This document shows positions 22,301 to 30,635 of a stretch of 64,000 nucleotides of DNA, piece by piece (position 1 is the stretch's first letter; every line of letters begins with the position of its first letter). The position numbers and the translations under genes were made by a program. The stretch is from NCBI RefSeq assembly GCF_042477335.2, contig NC_091247.1:2440501-2504500 (forward strand), written 5' to 3'. Under the pieces are notes generated by a model. That model searched no databases. It worked only from the letters and a program-made list of their open reading frames with translations, and was not told the DNA's origin. Source of the DNA: Ovis canadensis. Taxonomy: Eukaryota; Chordata; Mammalia; Artiodactyla; Bovidae.

Positions 22301-25300
22301 AGAGAGGAAAACGCTCTCAGCTTCTGGGGTAGTGTCAGCTGGCATCACCCTCCTGAAGACTGACCCTGTGCCCACCTTCAGGTGCAGAGCGACCCAGCCG
22401 TCCTGCTCTCTGGCCCCCACCTCGCTTTCCCAGCCCCTATGCTGCCTCCAGGCCGGACCACCTGTGCTTTCCAGAACATGCTGGCCTTGCCCACCTCCAT
22501 GTCTAGGCACAGCCTGTCCCTCCATCTGGAAAGCAGCACGTGTCGGCTTCCCTCGTGAAAAGGCTCCTTGTCCTCCGAGGCTGCCATGCCGCCCGGGCCA
22601 CTGAGACTGCTCCTTTCACACCCCCTCACCCCCTGCTTCTGTCTCCCTCCCGAGAAGCCTTTGCACCTTCCTGGACCCTAGGTCTGCTGTGGTCGGTCGG
22701 GGAACGAGATCACACTCTGCTTCCCACACGGGGGTGTCTCGTGGGTTTCTGTCTGCTGAGCACGAACTCAACAGCAGGAAGCAGAGGCCACCCCTCCAGC
22801 ACCCAGGGCAGACATCTCCAGTCAATCCCAGATGCCTTTCCAGGTGCCGTCGCCGAGGGTCACTCAGAGCAGAGCCAAGCGAGCAGGACCTGTTTGCTGC
22901 CCTGACTCAGAACACATGGGATCAAAGCCCCGTTTTCACACGCACACTCCAGGCACACATTTGCTCCATCAAGAGAAGCAGGAGGGAGGTCCATGGCCAG
23001 AAACGCCCCTGTTAAGCCCGGCACGCCCCTTGCCCTGAAGACAGTCTGGGGCCGTGCCTCCTGGTGGTCAAGCCATCAAGGCTGGGTTCTGGGGCAGGGA
23101 TGATGTTGGCTCAGGGGAGCCTGCTTCCTGCTATCCAGCCAGGTACCTTGTACCGGCCCATGCTGTTCTGGGGACAGAAGAAGATGGGAGCACCCCTCCT
23201 TGGGGGTAGGGGGCGTCTCTGGGTCTTAGCAGCCTCACAGAAGTTAGACTTCCAGGGGATACGGCGTATGCAACCCCCTTCAGCTGACACCTTCTCTCCA
23301 CTCTCTGCGTCCCCATTGGTCGGCACACCCTGATACTAGCCGTCTGCTCTGGCAGGTGCCAGCAAGGAAACGGTGTGAGGAGAAGGAGTGAGCTGTGTCT
23401 AACCCTGGCCTCAATTTCCTCATCTGCAAAATGGCCACACAAGAAACCTCAAGCTGCCTTTCCCAGGTGGTTCCTGGGGCAGTGCCAGGGCAGCGGCAGC
23501 TGGTGTTTGTGGAGGGGGAGGGGTGAGGTGCTGGGCCCTTCCTGCGTGGGTGTGAGCCTTAGAGAGCCCACTGCAGCCACAGGAGACGGGCAGAGAGGAG
23601 GCTGAGAGGGCCACAGGCCACCGTGGGTCAGGCGACAGGCAGGCTGGACTCGGGGAGAGGGCTCAGGCTGAGCCCTGCCAGCCCGGCTACCCTGCTGGGA
23701 CATGGCGAGCCCACGGGCTCCCGAGGGCGGGTCGGAGGCAGGCAAGAAGGGCGGCGTGTCTGGGGCCTCCTTACCTCTGATCACCAGCGGGTTGTGGTAG
23801 TGAACTTCCAGGCGGAGAAACCTGGAGGAGCCGGGCCCCCCGAAGGCCAGGCCAGCTTCCTCTGGGTAGTAAAAGGCCTGCAGGGGGGCGGAGGGAGGGC
23901 TCAGCCCAGAAGACAGATGGGGCGGCGCGAGGGGAGGCCTTGGGGGGTCAGGGCAAACCCACCCGCCGGAGCCTGAGCTGCAAGGGCGGGGCGGGGGCTG
24001 GCGGGCAGCCAGATTGGAAGGATGTTCCCCCCTGACAGGCAGCTCGTCACCGGCCCACGCAGTGCTCCCGTTAGACTTGAGGTCAGGGGGTGCGGGCTCT
24101 GAACCCCAGGCGAGCCCACCGCCCGAGCCCACCACTGAGCTGCTGGAGGAAGCTTCTGGAAGACCCTGGATGCAGCCAGGGCAGCCCCAGGACCACCCTG
24201 TGTACAGTCCCCTCCAAATCCAGCGGAACTTGACGGGGAGCGAGAATGATGCCCACGAGGGAAGGAACAGGGGCTGGAGGAGGCATCTGTGGCTCCAAAG
24301 AGCCATGGGACTCCAGCAGCGAAGGGGCCCCCCCGGGGGACGTGGGAGGGGCACACACCTTGGCGCCCAGGGCCCAGGCGGCCAGCACGTGGCGGCAGTA
24401 GTTGAGCCGCTGCGGCTTCATCTTGGAGTCACAGGGCCCGCTGAAGTGGGGGACGCTCTCGAACTCGGCGGCGCACTGGAAGACCTCCATGTGGTGTACC
24501 AGTGCCTCGTTGCCCTCGGTGACGATGGGCTCGTACTGCGGGGCGGGCGCCCGCTGAGACCCCACCCCCACACGCTCACCCCCACTGAAACTCCCCTCCC
24601 GACTGGGCCTCTGCTTGCCTATCTGTAAAATGGGAGGACTGCACCCGGTGATTTCTGGGGAGCCTCGAGTCCAGGGTTTGGGGAGCTAAGCCACCACCTG
24701 GGAACCAGTCAGGATCTGCCAGAAGGTCATGGTGAGAGCTGAAGCAGAGGGAAGGGGTCCCAGGCAAGTCATTTCTTGGTTGGGGGGGACAGGTAGTCAG
24801 CAGTCCTTGCATGAAAGCAGCAGGGGCTGGACAGAGACACGGAGGTTGTCCGAGGCTAAGCCTGAGCCTAGGGGACAGGTGCAGCTGTGAGTCTGGCCCG
24901 TCGCTTCCTGCTGTGTAAGTTGGGGGCTCACACAGCCTCTCTGGGCCATACACCCTCGACTGAAAATAAGGATGGTGTTCTGCAGGGCTGTGTGGAGTGG
25001 GTAAACCACTTTCCCTTCCCCTGGAGCCAGACAAAGAGTAATTCAGCAGCAGTTGTCACTATCGCTGTGTCTCGGGTGGGTGTTCAGGGCAACTGAGCTC
25101 TGAGCTGAGCGGTTATTTCAAGGGGGAGGGTAGCCTGACAGACAGACAGATAGATAGCCAGCCATTCCCATCCCAGGGGAAGATGCAAAAATCAAGACAT
25201 CGGTTGGTCCAGGCTGGGAAGCCAGGGTGCAGCAGCCCTCGGGGGGGGTGGGGGGCGGGTGGGGAGTGAGCAGGGTGATGGGGGGCGCCGCATGTGTGGG

Positions 25301-28300
25301 GCTGGGCCCCGGGCAGCTCTCCAGGGGTGGGCACACACGGACCCGCCTACCATGACGATGTGGTGCCGGGGGAAGCCATCTGGGAGCTCGGCGATGTAAC
25401 ACCAGTACGTGGTCTGCTGGCCGGGGATGAGGACGTCGGGGGCGCGGATCTCCATGGTGCGCGTGTCCGCGGGCAGGGCTGGCTGCGGAATGCTGGGCTT
25501 CAGCAGCTGCACCCTCTGCAGCCCTGTGCGCAAGCCGGAGGTGTTGATGGCCTCCAGGGACTGGAGTGGCTCCTCCAGGAGTCCGTACACCAGGTGGACG
25601 GTGCCGTCCTGCGGGTGAGATGGGGCCTCGTTACTCACAGCCCCGAGCCTGGCTCCTGGTGAGCAGGGAGGCTGCCAGGTCCCTCTCCACCCCCGCCTGG
25701 CAGGTGACATGCTTGGTTCTCGTCTCTGTGAAGGACGGGAACCTTCAGGCTCTGTGTGAACTGGGCTGGGATTAAATCCAAGGCCGCCCACTCCCAGAGC
25801 CCGCGGTTTGCACCCAGCCTTGATACATTGTCTTCCTACGTGCCCTCAGCCTACATTTGCTTAGTGTCCATTCAACTAACCATTGCTGGGTCGCTGTGAA
25901 CCAGTGGCTCGTCTGGGACCCTGGTTCCCTCTGCCTCCCCCGGGTCCCTGGGAACAGGGCTGTTCTCTGCACGGGTGTCTCAGAGCTCCAGGCAGGAGGC
26001 TGCCCCACACCAGACTAGAAGCTCTGAGCTGAGCACACGTGGGCATCAGACACCCTGCAACGTTCGGGGAGAGGGTGCTCTGCCCGCCCTTGCCTCTACC
26101 ATGGGTGAGTGAGCAGGAGGGTGAGGACTCGGGTGACCTTCTGGAAGTGAGACAGGGACAAAGCAGGGGATTAAACAGTTGATCCCACTAGCAGATTCTA
26201 AGTAGGAAAAAATATGAGAGACCCCTGAATGTTAACGATTACTTGAGAAGCGTTTGCTCAACCGCAGAACCAAGCAGGCTTGCTTAGCAAAAAAATCCAC
26301 GCAGCAGAAGCAAGAGGTGCGGCCCTCAGATAAGGAAACAATGGCGGCGCGAGGCCCACAGCCCTGCCCAGTGAGCTCGGTGGGTTAGGGCGTGCTCTCT
26401 GCGCACAGGAAAAGGAGTACTTTGTGGACCTGGCTTGACCAGGTAGGGATAGGAAAACTCCCCTGCCCGACCAGGGGGAGTTGCTGACGACGGAAGCTTG
26501 ATGTCTACTCAAGAAAGACAAAGACGGCCTTCTCCCCACCCCGCTTCTCCTTTGGCTATAAAACTGTACCCACTAAGTTCTCAGGGTGCAGCCTCCCAAG
26601 CGTCCTGTTCTCATAAACCCCTTCTTCTTGAGCCCTCTGCCTCTGGCTGGATTCTTTCTGTACTGAGACAGACAGGACTGGTGATCTTTGGAGCCCCCGG
26701 AACACCACCCATCTGTTTCAGGACTTATCCTGGCCCCAGCTCTGTCCCCACCGTGCCGTGGGTCCCCAGGCCCGTCCTCCCCGGTCTGGCCTCAGTTTCC
26801 TCACGTCGCACCAGGCCAGCCTGTGTCACTGTTATGATGCACAGATAACACAAGACCGTGGGTGTCAATGTGCACTGAAAAGTTACATGGATTTTGTCTT
26901 CAAGAGAGAACTGGGTTGTTTTTCCCTAAGGGTCTCGGGTCCACTGTGGCCGTGAATTCCTGGACCGAGCAGGTTGAGCCTTACTTCTGGGTCCCTTTCT
27001 TCCTTTGCAGACACGTAAACTGAGGCCCAGTGGAGGCGGGGGCTTGCCCAGAGCCTCACAGCCCATTGGCCAACCAGGGCCGGGTCGGGGGACCAAAGTC
27101 TCCTGGAGTCTTCTCTAGAATTCCACTGAAGATGCTGGACCCGGAGGAGAGAGCGGGTCCAGGGCACGGTCACTCGGGGCGAGGCCCACGTCTAGAAACA
27201 TGTCAGCTATGTGTCAACCAAGAGCTGCTTATTCATAGGATCAGAGGCTGATAGCAGAGCTGGCTTCTCCCAAGCTGCCTTGTCCCTGCCCGGCTGCCCC
27301 TGGGAGCCCCTCTCTGTGTGGGCGAGGGGCCCAGGGTGCTGCCCCAGGATGTTAAGACGGTTCCACCCCGCCCACGGCAAGCGGGCCGCCTCCCACCTCG
27401 ATGAGGTAGTCGTTGGGGTCACAGGTGCCAAAGGGCCTCTTGAAGAGGAGACACAGGCCTTCTGGCGTCCTCTGTGCCCGCAGAAGCTGGTAGTCCTGCT
27501 GGGAGTCCAGGTGGACCTGCCCCTTCTGGTCACTCCAGGCATCCTGCAGAGATAGGGTCAGGCTTGAGCCCAAGTGGCCAGGCCGAGGGGCCGGGTGGTC
27601 ACCCACAGCACAGCCCCAGGACACACCCCACCCTGGGGTTCCCGGCCTCAACAGGTGACCTCAAATGCCAGCCGGCACTGCTTGGCCGTGCAGGTTCCCA
27701 GACCTCTGGGTGGGACCCAGAACCTGTATTACTCGGGAGGTGCCACGACTGGGAACATGGGGTCCTAGACGAAGAACCCCTCTTGGTCTGGGGGGCAGCG
27801 GCCTGACAGCACAGGCAGCCTTGGAGAGGGGAGGCGTGGAGAACGGGGGGAGAGAGAGAGACGCTGGCAGTGGGGTCTGGGCACCAGCCCGCACTCACAC
27901 GCCCCTGAGAGACTGAAGCCCTGCACCTGCCCACCTCAGCCGAGTCCCAGCTTCGCCTGGAGAAGGTAAACTGAGGCCCCGGAGCACACAGACCCACTGC
28001 CTTTCCCCAGGATGTCCCAGGGTGGCGGCTCTGGCCAGCCCCTCCCCTCGCCTCCCCCCAGCTGCTTCTCAGCAGCCAGCTCTAAGGCCCAGCCACCCAG
28101 GGGCTCCAGGCCAGGGCACCAAAGACAGCCCCTGGGCCAGGCAGCTGCGAGGGAGGCCCTGCCCCCACCAGCAGGTGAGGAGCGACACGGGCCAGCGGTC
28201 CTCGGCCTCAGAATGCTTTCAAACCCTGCATTCAGGGCGGCAGCACGTTTTCTTCATTTCCTTGAGGAAAAAAATTAAAAAAAAGAAACCCTTGAAAGAT

Positions 28301-30008
28301 TTTGCCAAATCTCTCCCCTGGAGAAAAGCACCGTGACGAAGCTCCTGCCGGGGGCCGCCGGGGATCTACAGGACTCGGTTCAAACAGAAGCAGAAACTTA
28401 GCCTGTGAGCCTTCAGCTGGGACTCGAGACTGTATTTGTTGAACAAAATTGCTAAAGGAGGAAAAACAAGCCTGACATTTGTTTGCATAGGAATTTGTTG
28501 TGCAAATTAATCTTGCCTGTGCGGGAGGATGCGAAAGTCACCCCAGCTCTCTCGGCAGCCGGGGAAGCTGGGCCCAGGGCTCGCTGCTCCTCTGGGACCA
28601 GCTTGGAGCCACACTGCCCCGGTCTTCCTGGGCCATGACCCGGAGCCACTGAGCTGCCTCGTGCAGGGGAGGCGGGGCGGCCCAGAGCCAGTGGCCCTCA
28701 TTCCATCTGGCTGGTGGTCAGACTCGTCACCCAGCCTCCCACCTCCCCGGAAAATGGGCGAAGCTCCTTCCTGCCTGCAGAGTTGTGGTAGGGGTTGGAC
28801 GGAGCACCCCCAGGGTTCCAGAAAGATCAGCCAAGGGCGTCACCTTGTGTGAACCCCCTCATCCCGAGAAAGTGGAGAGGCAGAATTGTAGCCACTCTAA
28901 AGATGGGGAACACGAGGCTGGGAGGCCCCTCCTGAGCCTGGCTCGCCGGTCTGGCCAGATTCCCACTCTTCAGGAAGTAAGAGCCGCTTTGCCCACAGAT
29001 CAAGTGCCTGCTGACTTGCAGGAGGGTGTTAGCCCTCCTGGGTCTGTGTCCCTGAGAGAGCGGGTTTGGCCCCCAGAGAGGCCGGGGTAGAGGAAGCTGG
29101 GGCGGGGCTCAGGGCAGGATGGCTGGGCTCTCCCCACCTGGGGGGCCCTCTGCAATCTGCCCAGGGTCCCACAAGCCCCTCTCCTCTGAGGGCAATCCCC
29201 CTGCTCCTCCGCCCTTTCCAGCAAGAATTGAGGGTGACTTTGGGGTGTGGAGCAAGGGGTGTGCCTCAGTGCGGATGGTCCCTTCCAGGCCGGGTGCTCA
29301 GGTCCCCCATGGGTGCAAGCACCACCTCCCAGGCAGTGCAGGCCAGGGCCCTCGCTTGGGTGCATGTGAGCTCTGCGCGTTGTTTGTGCAGGTGAGGGGG
29401 TGGGGGCCGCCCCCCCAAGGGCAACGGGGAGGTGTGGAGAGGCTGTGCTTTATGTGGTCAGCGTGTCCCCCGTCTCGGGCTGCACTCCTTGGGCGTGCCA
29501 GGCGGTCAGGGAAGCCACCTGTTTCCCCTGTTGACCTCACATCGGCATCTGAGACGCCCAAGCTTGGGACACAGGGATGGTCAAATACAGGGGACCGGAG
29601 AGGCGAGAGGGAGAGTCCCTTTACCCGGGTTCAGGAGGGCGAGTGCAGACAAGGGGAGGGTCGGGGGCGCTGGGGTGGGGGAGGACTCACCCCGAAGTAG
29701 GCGCCATCCCTGTCAGTCCAGAGCACGACCAGATCGGCATTCTCCAGCTCCCCTCGGTCCGACATCCCGAACAGGACGCCGGCCTTGAGCTCCCGCACCA
29801 GGAGCTGGAAGTAGACGGTCTCCTCCGCGTAGCTGACATTCCAGGACAGCTCCAGGGTCCCCTCGGGGTCCAGGGGGATGTGGAAGGGGAAGGGGCTCTC
29901 GGCGGGGGCCGAGCCCTGCAGCGCAGCCACAACGATGACCAGGAAGACAGCCACCGCGGTGCCGTACATGGAGGCCGCCTCGCGTGCGCTGGGGCTGGGG
30001 ACCTTCAT
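13212..30008 (-). CDS. DBH: DBH, dopamine beta-hydroxylase (complete, 12 coding exons, 610 aa)
   Basis: Exons, 5' to 3' on the minus strand: 30008-29691, 27543-27397, 25608-25351, 24535-24359, 23877-23775, 20296-20130, 17230-17087, 16851-16813, 16271-16212, 15425-15298, 14851-14692, 13343-13212; 1833 nt, all GT-AG, no frameshift. The enzyme converts dopamine to noradrenaline using O2, ascorbate and two coppers in catecholamine vesicles. The order is: short basic N-tail, uncleaved or cleaved signal anchor (residues about 15-35), DOMON domain (about 45-160), then the two copper monooxygenase domains. CuH ligands are H255, H256 and H326. CuM ligands are H405, H407 (HTH) and M480. Cysteines equivalent to all human disulfides are present (C147-C589, C225-C276, C262-C288, C383-C496, C387-C558, C459-C481), as are interchain C521/C523; C137 is extra. 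N-glycosylation sequons are N57, N177 and N559. Residue pairing follows the human protein with a constant offset of 7. Confidence 0.99.
13344..14691 (-). other. DBH: DBH intron 11
   Basis: The first 350 nt after the exon 11 donor are a compound CA/CG tandem array (see 14338-14690). The remainder is GC-rich single-copy-looking DNA with no recognised feature. Confidence 0.8.
14338..14690. repeat. Compound (CA)n array with three copies of a 22-bp exon-like segment
   Basis: Alternating CA/CG repeats are interrupted at 14438-14459, 14526-14547 and 14603-14624 by GGAGGCACCCCTGGAAACGG (plus AC), each followed by a C-run and AGACACAC. The same segment, with four differences, is the genuine exon 11/intron 11 boundary at 14682-14703. 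Periods are 88, 77 and 79 bp. The purine-pyrimidine alternation also makes it Z-DNA prone. Confidence 0.92.
14692..14851 (-). CDS. DBH: DBH exon 11 (residues 514-567)
   Basis: Acceptor CACCAG at 14852; donor CCAG|GTGCGC at 14692/14691. It encodes (R)[18 protein letters not shown] to [10 protein letters not shown], with interchain cysteines C521/C523, C558 and sequon N559-KS. The donor directly abuts a CA-rich tandem array whose units resemble this exon end. Confidence 0.97.
15298..15425 (-). CDS. DBH: DBH exon 10 (residues 472-513)
   Basis: Acceptor CTGCAG at 15426; donor ACAG|GTGACG at 15298/15297, phase 2. It encodes [20 protein letters not shown] to KYFHLVN plus two bases of Arg514. M480 is the methionine ligand of CuM; C481 and C496 are disulfide cysteines. 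Confidence 0.97.
15426..16211 (-). other. DBH: DBH intron 9
   Basis: It contains one BovA-like SINE (15944-16108) and otherwise nothing recognised. Neighbouring introns 10 (14852-15297), 8 (16272-16812) and 7 (16852-17086) are short and contain nothing of note. Confidence 0.75.
15944..16108 (+). mobile_element. BovA/ART2-type SINE
   Basis: GGAGAAGGGGACGACAGAGG, GGCATCACCGGCTCGATGGA and CAAAGAGTCGGACATGACTG are diagnostic of the ruminant BovA/ART2A family. The 5' part is truncated. Confidence 0.9.
16212..16271 (-). CDS. DBH: DBH exon 9 (residues 452-471, 60 nt)
   Basis: Acceptor CTCCAG at 16272; donor GTG|GTAAGT at 16212/16211. It encodes [20 protein letters not shown], with C459. Phase 0 at both ends. 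Confidence 0.97.
16813..16851 (-). CDS. DBH: DBH exon 8 (residues 439-451, 39 nt)
   Basis: A micro-exon of 13 codons, [13 protein letters not shown], between CACCCCAG (16852) and CCG|GTGAGT (16813/16812). Phase 0 at both ends, so skipping would stay in frame. Confidence 0.96.
17087..17230 (-). CDS. DBH: DBH exon 7 (residues 391-438)
   Basis: Acceptor CCGCAG at 17231; donor CAG|GTGGGG at 17087/17086. It begins [21 protein letters not shown]405 and H407 are two CuM ligands. It ends [11 protein letters not shown]. Confidence 0.97.
18692..18893 (-). mobile_element. Bov-tA SINE
   Basis: GTCGCTCAGTCGTGTCTGAC, CCATGGGATTCTCCAGGCAA and GGCGGATTCTTTACCAGGTG are the reverse complement of the Bov-tA consensus, including tRNA-Glu-derived boxes. 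Confidence 0.93.
19716..19926 (-). mobile_element. Bov-tA SINE
   Basis: CGTGTCCGACTCTTTGTGAC, TGTCCATGGGATTCTCCAGG and GATCCAGGGATTGAACCCGA give a full-length antisense Bov-tA copy. Confidence 0.92.
20130..20296 (-). CDS. DBH: DBH exon 6 (residues 335-390)
   Basis: Acceptor CCCCAG at 20297; donor CTG|GTGAGT at 20130/20129. The first two bases complete G335. It encodes [20 protein letters not shown] to [14 protein letters not shown], with C383 and C387. Confidence 0.97.
21393..21482 (-). mobile_element. MIR-like fragment
   Basis: ATAGATGGGGAAACTGAGGC followed by a degenerate GTCGCTGCTCAAGAACCGCA and GGACACAGCCC is the reverse complement of the MIR core. Confidence 0.6.
21645..21995. promoter_or_regulatory. 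AT-rich island in DBH intron 5, candidate conserved enhancer
   Basis: About 350 bp of AT-rich DNA (TAATAATAAAAAGGGAG, TTAAATAATGAAATAATTG, GGTATTAATTATGCGG) with many TAAT/ATTA homeodomain cores, embedded in GC-rich intron. It is not recognised as an interspersed repeat. Function is inferred from composition and motif density only. Confidence 0.35.
23775..23877 (-). CDS. DBH: DBH exon 5 (residues 301-334)
   Basis: Acceptor CTGCAG at 23878; donor AGAG|GTAAGG at 23775/23774, phase 1. It encodes [20 protein letters not shown] to [13 protein letters not shown]326 in VHYHNP is the third CuH ligand. Confidence 0.97.
24359..24535 (-). CDS. DBH: DBH exon 4 (residues 242-300)
   Basis: Acceptor CCGCAG at 24536; donor AAG|GTGTGT at 24359/24358. 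It begins [20 protein letters not shown], carrying two of the three CuH histidines (H255, H256) and cysteines C262, C276 and C288. It ends [11 protein letters not shown]. Confidence 0.97.
24536..25350 (-). other. DBH: DBH intron 3
   Basis: It contains a G-rich tract at 25241-25285 (several G4-G8 runs on the plus strand, i.e. the DBH template strand) and a MIR-like trace near 24,605-24,640 (CTATCTGTAAAATGGGAGGA). The 481-bp intron 4 (23878-24358) shows nothing of note. Confidence 0.7.
25351..25608 (-). CDS. DBH: DBH exon 3 (residues 156-241)
   Basis: Acceptor CCGCAG at 25609; donor ATG|GTAGGC at 25351/25350. It spans the end of DOMON (DGTVHLVYG) with sequon N177-TS, the linker, and the start of the first copper domain ([21 protein letters not shown]225; [10 protein letters not shown]). 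Confidence 0.97.
26230..26672 (+). mobile_element. Probable solo LTR of an endogenous retrovirus (class I-like)
   Basis: A block of about 440 bp begins TGTTAACGATTACTTGAG and ends near CTGAGACA. It has U3-like sequence, a TATAAAA box at about 26,558, and an ATAAACC stretch about 55 bp further on, the layout of a retroviral LTR. No gag, pol or env reading frames flank it, so it is an old solo copy. Exact ends and target-site duplication could not be fixed. It is oriented opposite to DBH. Confidence 0.65.
27008..27075 (-). mobile_element. MIR-like fragment
   Basis: CAGACACGTAAACTGAGGCC, GGGGCTTGCCCAGAGCCTCA and CAGCCCATTGGCC match the antisense MIR core (fractions of ...AAACTGAGGC...TTGCCCAAGGTCAC). 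Confidence 0.6.
27397..27543 (-). CDS. DBH: DBH exon 2 (residues 107-155)
   Basis: Acceptor CTGCAG at 27544; donor GAG|GTGGGA at 27397/27396. It encodes [20 protein letters not shown] to [12 protein letters not shown] in the DOMON domain. C147 is the partner of the C-terminal C589. Codon 27453-27451 is TGT, giving an extra C137. Confidence 0.97.
27544..29690 (-). other. DBH: DBH intron 1
   Basis: Mostly GC-rich. An AT-rich patch at about 28,230-28,520 is the only standout. No SINE or other gene was recognised. Confidence 0.7.
28230..28520. other. AT-rich patch in DBH intron 1, candidate regulatory element
   Basis: It contains A-runs (AAAAAAATTAAAAAAAAG-like) and, at 28,430-28,515, TTGTTGAACAAAATTGC, ATTTGTTTGCATAGG (octamer-like) and GTGCAAATTAATC. 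It is not recognised as a repeat. Function is inference. Confidence 0.25.
29691..30008 (-). CDS. DBH: DBH exon 1 (residues 1-106)
   Basis: ATG at 30008-30006; donor GGG|GTGAGT at 29691/29690. It encodes the N-terminal tail ([13 protein letters not shown]), a second in-frame Met at position 14, the hydrophobic signal-anchor ([20 protein letters not shown]) and the start of the DOMON domain with sequon N57-V-S. The start was chosen at M1 because the family has this tail; M14 is an alternative. Confidence 0.97.
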
Positions 30009-30014
30009 GGCTCG

Positions 30015-30070
30015 GCGAGCGCGCCGCCCCGCCTGGCCATTTATGTCCCGGGCCCCCCGGGGAGGTGGGC
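30015..30070 (-). promoter_or_regulatory. DBH: DBH core promoter with TATA-like box
   Basis: On the DBH strand CATAAAT lies at 30045-30039 in a GC-rich context (GGGACATAAATGGCC). Transcription would be expected to start near 30,015, leaving only about 5-12 nt before the ATG at 30008. The very short leader is inferred from this spacing. Confidence 0.7.
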
Positions 30071-30081
30071 CCAGGCTTCAG

Positions 30082-30118
30082 CGGTAATCACATTTGTCTG
30101 GTGGGGAATTCAATTGTC
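30082..30118 (-). promoter_or_regulatory. DBH: Proximal homeodomain-type sites upstream of DBH
   Basis: GTGATTACC and CAATTGAATTCC on the DBH strand lie about 70-100 bp upstream of the predicted start, where proximal Phox2-binding sites are known in rodent and human DBH promoters. The factor assignment is inference. Confidence 0.45.
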
Positions 30119-30178
30119 CCAGCGACCCTCCCACCAGCCCGGGCCCCCGGGCCAAAAGCTTTTCTGCCCTCGTTTCTC

Positions 30179-30210
30179 CTAATTGGCGCTAATGACACAT
30201 GGCCATCATC
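30179..30210 (-). promoter_or_regulatory. DBH: DBH distal promoter element (DB1-like: CRE/AP1-type site plus homeodomain ATTA sites)
   Basis: The DBH strand reads GATGATGGCC then TGTGTCATTAGCGCC then AATTAG, about 165-195 bp upstream of the predicted start. This matches the position and layout of the rat/human DB1 element, which binds AP1/CREB-type factors at the TG.GTCA half and Phox2a/Phox2b at the ATTA cores. The CRE/AP1 half here is TGTGTCA. Confidence 0.75.
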
Positions 30211-30428
30211 AGCAGGAATCGAAGCAGACGGGCTGACTTCATTCCCTCTGAACGGTCCCCAAGAGCCATCCAGGAAGGGCTGCTCCCTGCGGGCGCCCTC
30301 CAGCTGGGCACCAGGCTGACAACCAGGGCCTGTCCCCGCATGGCTGGCAGGTGGGGCCTGTGCCGCCCCATCTGTGGATGGGCAGACTGAGGCTCCACGG
30401 GTTTATTTCCAAGGTTGTGGTGGTGGTG

Positions 30429-30635
30429 GTGGCTTAGTTGCAAAGTCGCGTCTGACTCCTTTGTGACCCCGTGGACTCTAAGCCCACCAGGCTCCTCCGT
30501 CCGTGGGGTTTCTTAGGCAAGAACCCTGGAGGGGTTGCCATTTCCTGCTCCAGGGGATCTTCCCGGCCTAGGGAACGAACCGCCTCTCCTGCAGTGGGAG
30601 GCAGATTCTCTACCACTGAACCACCAGGGAAACCC
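30429..30635 (-). mobile_element. Bov-tA SINE
   Basis: CAAAGTCGCGTCTGACTCCT, GGTTTCTTAGGCAAGAACCC and ATTCTCTACCACTGAACCAC give an antisense Bov-tA copy about 420 bp upstream of the DBH start. Confidence 0.92.

Larger units (their letters stand above)
20297..23774 (-). other. DBH: DBH intron 5
   Basis: The largest DBH intron. It contains a MIR-like trace at 21393-21482, an AT-rich island at 21645-21995, and a second less GC-rich zone at about 22,180-22,330. No SINE of the Bov-tA type was seen. Confidence 0.75.
25609..27396 (-). other. DBH: DBH intron 2
   Basis: It contains a probable solo retroviral LTR (about 26230-26672), antisense to DBH, and a MIR fragment at 27008-27075. No coding potential was recognised. 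Confidence 0.75.

Noticed and set aside
23449-24354. 301-codon minus-strand open frame
   Set aside because: Contains DBH exon 5 in frame, but the rest is read-through of introns 4 and 5, bounded by good splice sites.
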